Assembly: GCA_015178975.1 (NCBI GenBank)
Contig: WHVD01000050.1
Coordinates: forward strand, 372,001-436,000
Direction: 5' to 3'
Source of the DNA: Hysterangium stoloniferum
Taxonomy: Eukaryota > Basidiomycota > Agaricomycetes > Hysterangiales > Hysterangiaceae
DNA length: 64,000 bases
Part shown: piece by piece, positions 57,390 to 64,000 of the stretch
Position numbering within the stretch: position 1 is the stretch's first letter
Layout: every line of letters begins with the position of its first letter
Notes under the pieces: model-generated
The model's input: the letters and a program-made list of their open reading frames with translations, nothing else
Told to the model about the DNA's origin: nothing
The model's database searches: none
Program-made: the position numbers and the translations under genes

Positions 57390-58352
57390 TGTTACAGCCG
57401 GAATTCCTGCCAGACTCCGGGCACTAACTTATATGCACCCGTGCCCTATACGCACCAATTGTCTGTTTACTGGACTTCCTGCCAGACTCCATACGTCAGA
57501 ATTGTCTACATTCAACTTTGTTATGTTGTGTATCAGTCACCGGAATACCCACCGGACTCTGCCCCTGTCTATGTCTGACCTTGTCCTGTGCATCAGTTGC
57601 CGGACCCCACTCAGAAAACCCGTCTTCCCTCTAACAGAGCCCCATTCCCATTTTAGTCAAATGACCTGTCATGATTCAGACTCCGCTCCCACTCCGTTTC
57701 CCATTATGGTTTATGATTTGTCACGATTCAGACTCCATTCTGTTCCGTCCTGTTCCTAACACCAAATTTGGTGTTTACTATTCTCATTTTATGTTTTGCT
57801 AGTTTTGTTTCATCATTACTGGATTTGGTATGTCATTCATTCCACGGTCTATATAGTCTGGCAGATGTTGTACATACAATCCAGTCAGAAAATCGGCTTA
57901 GATTCCCCCCAGTAATCTAATACATTTTTTGTTCTAAACTCCTACTTGAATCACACTGCTCATGCTAGTTGGAGCCCACAGGCTCCAGCACATCTATCTC
58001 TCTTATCTATCCTGACTCACAACCTCTCGACCCACGACCTCCAACCTATGTATGACCCCCTGACCTATGACCCCCTGACCTACGACCCCCTGACCTACGA
58101 CCCCCTGACCTACGACCCCCTGACCTACGACCCCCTGACCTACGACCCCCTGACCTACGACCCCCTGACCTACGACCCCCTGACCTACGACCCCCTGACC
58201 TACGAACCCCATCTGGACTCCCCAGGATTCCCGTCCACCTGTCTGAAATTGAACAACATGATCTTGCAAGGGCACAGCCTATAAGCTGAAGCCAAGTCCT
58301 ACCGGATATCCCACAGGTTTCTCTGGAAACCTGCTGTGTATGTACCCTAACA
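57390..58352 (+). mobile_element. Solo LTR, older, imperfect target duplication
   Basis: 963 bp starting TGTTACAGCCGG and ending GTACCCTAACA, flanked by AATAG and AATAA. Has a TATATAG box near 57850 and the same downstream landmarks as the LTR at 54323. Confidence 0.75.
58054..58203 (+). repeat. 15-bp tandem repeat inside the LTR, about ten units
   Basis: Units of GACCCCCTGACCTAC, almost perfect. Sits at the same place in the LTR as the arrays at 31.4 kb, just before CCAGGATTCC and CCTGTCTGAAATTG. Confidence 0.95.
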
Positions 58353-58449
58353 AATAATCAGGAAATGAGCAACTGTTAATGGTTATAGGAAGGCTGAAAA
58401 TGTTAAAATAATCTGCTAGCCTGGTGATCACAGTATGAGGACTCTCTAC

Positions 58450-59342
58450 TGTTGGAGTGTAGCCACTAAGAGTAGATGCTAAACCAGTGATATAACTAGG
58501 CTTTCCGATGAGGGATCTACTCCTGTGAGAGGTATGGCGAAATACACTCAGGAAATATAGTCGGATGAGCTCTTACTATATTCCCTTTATTATTTCTGTT
58601 TTCTCTCTCTTTTATTATATATCTATAATTAGTTTGACAACCTATGTATGCGGTACATTGACTCTTGTGGGCGCATACACGCCAGACTTATGTATTCTAG
58701 CGCCCGTAGTTTAAAACTCAGACACTTTTACACCGCAACCATGACTTACTCAGACACCTGTTAGTGTCCTGTAAGTTGTGATTGGTGTATCATCTCGACC
58801 GTCACAGACGGGCTTTAGCTATCTACTCAATCAGAGTTTCGAACTGTACCAGTCGAAACTCAATCCTTATCTCAACCCGTGTGGACTACATCCATGCTAC
58901 TCTATTATTTGACTCTCTAGTTACTCTACTTTGCACTCGAGCAGTCGTTCAGAATTGCGCTTAACAGTTGATTCTACTTATTCGTTCTAGCTCTCTACCT
59001 TACTCTAGATAGCTACTTCTCTCTACCATATTGAACTAAGTAGTCAATATGCGTCCAGTCTGTATTAGACTTAGACAGTCAATACATCTTAGTGTCGTAC
59101 CTAAACGGTTAATATTCTTCATATATAGAACGGTTAGAACTTCCACCACTCTTCACAACTCCTTATCTGAACTAACTATATACTTGAATACATGGTCTGT
59201 GCACTGCTCTGTACACAAATATGCTACAGATCTAGTGAACACTAAACTAAATATAACAATCACATCTGTAAACTGGTTGGAATCTATACAGTCACAAGAT
59301 GAGATATGAGATTATGATTAATCACGTTATCATATTCTAACA
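58450..59342 (+). repeat. Possible Copia-type solo LTR
   Basis: Starts TGTTGGAGTGT and ends TTATCATATTCTAACA, similar to the end of the Copia LTR at 6.2 kb (ATATCATACTCTAACA). No matching 5-bp duplication is seen. It separates related purine-rich blocks (57.24 and 59.35 kb). Confidence 0.45.
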
Positions 59343-60670
59343 GAAAATGGTATTTGGGAAATGATGCTCAGCAAAGAAAGAACAATTGATGCAGGAGCAG
59401 CAGTCACAAAAGGGGCAGACAAAAGGAACAACAGCTGCAAAGGAATTACTGTCAGGAAAGGAATAGCAGTAGAGAAAGACAGAATAGTCAAGAATGGAAC
59501 AATTGGAATTTTCTTGAATTGAATGATATAGATTGATAATTGACAGGATTTTATATGGATGGTCTCATATTTATGCAATTGATCACCATTTTCTCAGATT
59601 TATTGCTATTTTTATCAGATTTTATTTGAATTTACTTGCCTATTTTTGAGTTTGTTTGATTTTGTAAAATTTCATTTTGTTTTAGTATTTTATTTCCATT
59701 TTCTTTGTAGGTTTACTCGAGGGATTTTACAGAGCTTAACCAGACAACCAATTATAATTTCCAGGAACTGGTTACAAAAATGCTCCCCGCAAAATTTGGT
59801 CCCGCGCTCAGGAAATGCTTCCGCACCGGCGAATTTGGTCCCGCGCTCGGGAAAAGGCTTCCACGCCTAGCAAAATGGTCCCGTGTGGGTGGAAATACTT
59901 CAGCGCGAGGTGTGTCTGCAGCAGGCGGGGAGCTGTGTAGGTAAATTAAGCGCAGATGTTGGGGGTGATAAGACGCGCTGATAATCGGGGTAGGGCATAC
60001 GATATATACTGTGGAGCCGAGGCGCGCGATCACTGCAGGGAGAATTTGAGCATACCAGTCGGCAATGCAGATTTCTGCGGGAACCGGTGCCCGTTGCAAA
60101 GCTGGATTTTGGCATATGAATGACTGGACGGAAAAGAGATACAGGATGCATTAGTTATGATTGTCAGGGGATGTGTGAACGTACAAGGGAATTGAAGGGC
60201 TGAGGTTAGGTACACGCGAGATTGTAAATTACTGCTTCAATTCAACGAACCTTGTATTATCAATCAAGACCCTATTACATTATACCTGTAACAATCATTA
60301 TATCTCAGTCGACGGGTAGATAGGAATCGACTGATATTTTAGTATGTACCTGTAACAATCATTATATCTAAGTGTAATGAGTATCTAGTTCTGACGGTAA
60401 GAGAGAAAGAAGCGTACCTCAGTCGACGGGTAGATAGGAATCGACTGAGGTAGCTCTTGGTAGTTTGAGTGTATTTATACGTCTCCGGACAGTGATGCCC
60501 GTAAATCACATGCTTCTCACTGACTCCCAATTGCATTACGTCTTAGAGCATGCGTAAGCCCTCATTTCACAACACCTTGGCACAACTTCGACATACCCCG
60601 TTAAGTACATCATGTTCAGGATAACCTACCCGCCACAATAAGTACTAATTATGTATACATAAACGTGTAT
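59343..60670. other. Intergenic DNA with short degenerate repeats
   Basis: No gene. 59785-59905 holds three degenerate units of about 39 bp with TTTGGTCCCGCGCTC and a TTCCRC word. Palindromes at 60.3-60.45 kb are listed separately. Confidence 0.45.
60285..60450. repeat. Repeated palindromes CAGTCGAC...TCGACTG
   Basis: CAGTCGACGGGTAGATAGGA followed by ATCGACTGA occurs at 60307 and again at 60419; TACCTGTAACAATCATTATA occurs at 60284 and 60346. Same terminal word as the inverted repeat at 3129-3206. Confidence 0.75.
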
Positions 60671-60681
60671 AACTGTATACA

Positions 60682-61614
60682 ATAGTGATTGGCAAGGCCC
60701 GGCCTCAGGCCGTGGGCCGGCTGAGCCGGGCCCTGAAAAGCCCAAGCCGAGATGGGCCGAGTAGTACTTAGGTCGTCCACTCTGGGCCCGGCCTGGGATA
60801 TTGTAAGCTCAAGCTGGGCCACCAGGCCGCGGCCTGCTAGTGGCTCCACAAGGTAAGGACAAAGTACTGCATGGTCAAGGATTTTGTTCTGTATATGTAA
60901 GCGACCAGTTCAATTTCTGTTCAGCCCCTTTGTACACAATGCCACCAAAGTCAAAATCTTGCGGGGGATGGCCAAGTAAGTCCCCAGGGGTGTTGGAAAC
61001 CACTAAGCCAATGTTGGCTTAGTGGTTTCCAACATAAAGTAAACTCCAATACTCTGAAGACCCCACTTGGTCATGAGTTCAATCCCCGCCCATACCAATA
61101 GTTTGAAGCCCAAGAATAAGTGGCAAAATAACTTGTATTTGGCATTAAGAGAGATAAAAGTTTAGTTAATATCTAGTTGGCCCACACACAACATTGGCTA
61201 CCAGCCTTACACAAGCCACAGGGGAGTTACTACTGACCTTCAGGTTGGAGTTTACTTTATGTTGGAAACCACAAAGCCAATGTTAGCTTAGTGGTTTACA
61301 ACAAAGGGGATATTGAGGATGACAAAGAAATTGAAACAAGTTCGCAGCGGGAAATTTTGGCTAGCAGGGATTCAGAGGCTGCATTACTTGAAGTTAAGTT
61401 ATCCTTTGATGAAGAGGAAATTTATGTGCAATATACATTAATAATATTTTTGAGAAGTTTATTTTATTTTATTAGTAGACTACAAGTTTACAAATGCCAT
61501 CTTGTACCATTTTTACCCGCGGCCTGGGCCCAAGCCCGGGTGAGCCCAGCCCAAGCCGTCAAAGCCGAGCCCAAACCGGGGCTTTCAGGGCAGGCCGGGC
61601 CTTGCCAATCACTA
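60682..61614. mobile_element. 933-bp non-autonomous DNA element with 22-bp inverted ends and 11-bp target duplication
   Basis: Ends TAGTGATTGGCAAGGCCCGG in perfect inverted orientation (22 bp), flanked by perfect 11-bp repeats ACTGTATACAA (60671-60681, 61615-61625). The end sequence looks hAT-like, but hAT duplications are normally 8 bp; 11 bp would fit a Mutator-like element better. Subterminal regions are very rich in GGCCCGGCC. No transposase inside. Confidence 0.8.
60991..61303. repeat. Nested foldback structure with tRNA-like core
   Basis: Two 44-bp palindromes, 60991-61034 (two perfect 21-bp arms around TG) and 61260-61303 (slightly decayed), enclose an inverted pair (61032-61049 and 61245-61262). 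Near the left arm, CTTAGTGGTTTCCAAC and GAGTTCAATCCCC about 50 bases apart look like pol III boxes A and B. Confidence 0.65.
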
Positions 61615-61625
61615 ACTGTATACAA

Positions 61626-62592
61626 TAATTACTGCGTTATATAACGCGCTGCACCTCTGACGTTCGCAGCGTTTATGCTCTTCGATGATGTTATTATGAC
61701 CTGATATAATGCTGCTTACGCTTGGGCTTCCTGAATTCGTTTCGTTTTATGGCGACTGAGCGCCGGCCTTCTTGATACACGGCGGACGAGAGCGGTCATA
61801 ACGGCAAAATTGTACAGGGTAGCTTTATGCGATTATGAGAAACAGGTACTTAATTTCTGAAGTGTTTTCCATGTGTGCAGATACTTTAACCTTAAGGATT
61901 TCTCTTAAAACAGGCGACACTTGGGACCGGACTGGACTTTGTTCGAGTCGCGGAGTGTCGCGATAGTAATGAGGGGAGTTTGTGTTTAGCGTTATATACG
62001 TCATTAATCTTCGCATCCGCATTGCCACCCTATCTTGTGGTATTGTGAAATATCATCTTATGAGGCCTGTGCTCATGATATGCAAGGGGCGGCTTGCGAA
62101 TTCAGGGTCCATTTGAGAATCATGATCAGGATAGATTGATGCCTCCCTCAAAGCCTGTATGAGCAGAAGTCGGCTGACCTTCAACATAAGTTTGAGAAAC
62201 CAATTTTTCTAAAGAGATAAGCGATTGGTATATGCTGTGGATGTAATCGAAAGTGGCGATTGATCCAATTTTATAGTTTGCACCCGCCGCCGGGGACATA
62301 AGTAAGTGGTGCGTAGAAGCGCCCACGGACCCACCAAGTTCATTTACTATAGAGTTGACAAGCTTAAGAACCCTTGCTACGCTGCGGGGCGGTCACATTA
62401 TGAACTGCCCTACTACTCTGCTGCGGGATCCAGCTTGTTATTATATAAGATATAAGATGGTGGTGATGAGTTACGAAATTGAGCAGCGCTTATAGGATCC
62501 ATAAAACTTGAAGAATGAGAGTCGCTATACAGAAGACGAATCTTGTTGTCTCCTTCACCCCTCCCCCCCCCCTTGATTCTAATTTACGAAGG
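61626..62592. other. Intergenic DNA before the nucleoside hydrolase gene
   Basis: No supported gene. A CT-rich, C-run stretch (62549-62576) just before the start codon is the likely core promoter. Confidence 0.4.
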
Positions 62593-64000
62593 ATGCGGCA
62601 CGATCCAGCATTAGCACTTGCAATCTCTGTCTTCTCACTTCAAGCTTATGGTCTGCATAAGAATCTTTGCAGTTGTGCGTGATACCCCTCTTCCTGAAGC
62701 TAATAACGTGTCTCACACGCCCCCGATCAGCCTTATCCTCTCTAGGAGGATTGTCAAAGGACATAATTATTGACACTGATTTCTTGAGCTGTGAGCAGGT
62801 TTTCAACATCGAAAAACAATTTCTGACACCTTTTCTTCAGTCCCAAATGATGGTGAAATCCCTGTACTGCACTCGCAATTATCAGCTGACAATCATTACT
62901 ATAGTCGGTGCATATGCTCTGGCGAACACCTTTGAATATTGCGGAAAAGCCCGTATCCTCGGTGTAGTTTCTGGTGTGTCCTTGAGGATGTTACCTGCAT
63001 ATATCACAGATTACCTTCTGCAGATGTGAACAGCCGATACGCCATCCCAGCCATGGATGCCATCAATACATGGTATTGTCATCCAAGCATCCCTTTTGCC
63101 CGAAATCGCACACTCACCAACGAAACCGCTGCGCCTAATATCGCCAATATCGATCCGACTCAAAATCCTGTCTTCGTGACGACGCTTGCGGACCCAGCTA
63201 GATTCCCACAGAGCCTCCAGGACAATTCCATCAAAGTTCCGCTTGATTTTTACAGGGAAACCTTGTCCGAAGCTAAAGACCACAGCGTTACCATTATTGC
63301 CATCGGATATTTGCAGAATCTTGATGCTTTATATCACTCTCCAGGAGGACAGGAGCTCATTCAACGGAAGGTTAGAGAACTGGTGGTTGGGGTTGGCGAC
63401 TTCGGACCTAACTCCGGACCTAACCGTGCAGCATACAACTTGGGTAAATCTTCCTCTAATTTTTTATTTTTTGATTTTTTAATTATTTGCCCCATACTTA
63501 GCAATCAATATCACTGCTGCAAAAGTTCTTGAAGATTGGCCGTCACCCGTCACCTTCCTGGGCAGCAACATTGGTGGGGCAGTCATCACTGGTCAGGGCG
63601 TCGAAAAGACCCCTGTTAACAGCCCCGTTCGCGTCGGTGAGTCCAGGTGCGACAATGGTAGTCAAACTCACATTTTCTGACTACTTCCCAGCTTACGAAA
63701 TCTATTACAATGGTACTAATGTCGAAAATGGCTCTTGGGATCTTTTAGTTACTTATTTTGCTGTCTTGGGTCTTGAGGAAGGGTCGTTCCAATACGGAAA
63801 TGACAATCGAGGCGGAAGGATTGAAGTCTTCCCCAATGCTACCGCTAAATGGAATTACAACGTGACTGTGCCTTTCCAGAGGAGGCAACATTTCTTGGAG
63901 TAAGTGTCCGTTAGATGCGCTGCATGTGGGCTCTTCTCACGCATGTCGATCGCTTCATTTTAGTTTCAAGCAGAGAAATGTTACCATCGCCAATAAAGTT
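62593..64000 (+). CDS. Nucleoside hydrolase (inosine/uridine-preferring type), 3' end cut by window
   Basis: Hydrolyses nucleosides to base plus ribose. Exons: 62593-62650, 62746-62790, 62841-62852, 62905-62973, 63024-63443, 63502-63636, 63692-63899, 63964 onward; 328 residues to the window end, all phases consistent. Residues 1-20 look like a secretion signal, so it may act outside the cell or in a vacuole. The N-terminal metal/ribose motif reads IIDTDFLSFPNDVGA, followed by ANTFEYCGKARILGVVSDVN and NSRYAIPAMDAIN, VPLDFYRETL, VVGVGDFGPN; near the C-terminus an RRQHFLDF segment. The 12-nt exon 3 encodes most of FPND. In the family the motif normally carries two adjacent Asp; here Asn-Asp. The first donor (GTCTGC) is weak, so the N-terminal join is the least certain part. 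Confidence 0.85.

Noticed and set aside
58003-58284. Frames encoding LTYDP or VGQGV repeats
   Set aside because: Arises from the 15-bp array within a solo LTR.

Overview
This is genomic DNA of a filamentous basidiomycete, most likely an agaricomycete. The evidence is the many 45-70 bp GT-AG introns, a fungal-type uracil phosphoribosyltransferase, two membrane proteins of types I associate with agaricomycetes, and a dense mix of Copia, Gypsy and Tc1/mariner elements. A Rhizoctonia/Ceratobasidium-like genus would fit but cannot be shown from the sequence alone.

Layout. 1-5.6 kb is host DNA: a nine-exon uracil phosphoribosyltransferase with unusual active-site residues, then a single-exon multi-pass membrane protein. 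5.7-27.8 kb is a stack of nested mobile elements: a whole-looking Copia element with near-identical LTRs and a 5-bp target duplication; Tc1/mariner elements, one split by an LTR, one holding a poly-A retroposon, and two fused tail to tail; and a 5.3 kb terminal-inverted-repeat element (MULE-like, 9-bp target duplication) that itself holds a Tc1 element, a short telomeric repeat and a 124-bp palindrome. 27.8-31.3 kb is host DNA with one clear gene, a single-pass membrane protein with signal peptide and nine exons. 31.3-40.4 kb is again mobile DNA: Gypsy-type LTR fossils, a 4.8 kb Tc1 element stuffed with retroelement debris, small solo LTRs and a clean 20-bp minisatellite. A repeat at 13.9-14.3 kb preserves the empty sites of two of these insertions.

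40.4-53.3 kb is host-like. It holds a complete short-chain dehydrogenase, about 6 kb in which I can support no gene, and the most interesting locus: a seven-exon gene (48.93-51.64 kb) for a secreted, highly repetitive 791-residue precursor. Kex2-type KR/RR sites lie between glycine-rich helical repeats, with EP dipeptides after several of them. Its architecture is that of Kex2-processed precursors such as Ece1 or Rep1, but I do not recognise the family. 53.3-59.4 kb is a cluster of nested solo LTRs, several with intact 5-bp target duplications. 59.4-62.6 kb holds short palindromes and a 933-bp non-autonomous DNA element with 11-bp target duplications. The window ends inside a nucleoside hydrolase gene whose active-site motif appears to be built from a 12-nt micro-exon.

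The host genes do not form an obvious pathway. The nucleoside hydrolase (releases nucleobases) and the uracil phosphoribosyltransferase (recaptures uracil) are both salvage enzymes but lie 60 kb apart, so co-function is only a thought. Exon structures were derived by hand from reading frame, splice signals and family conservation; none is backed by transcripts.
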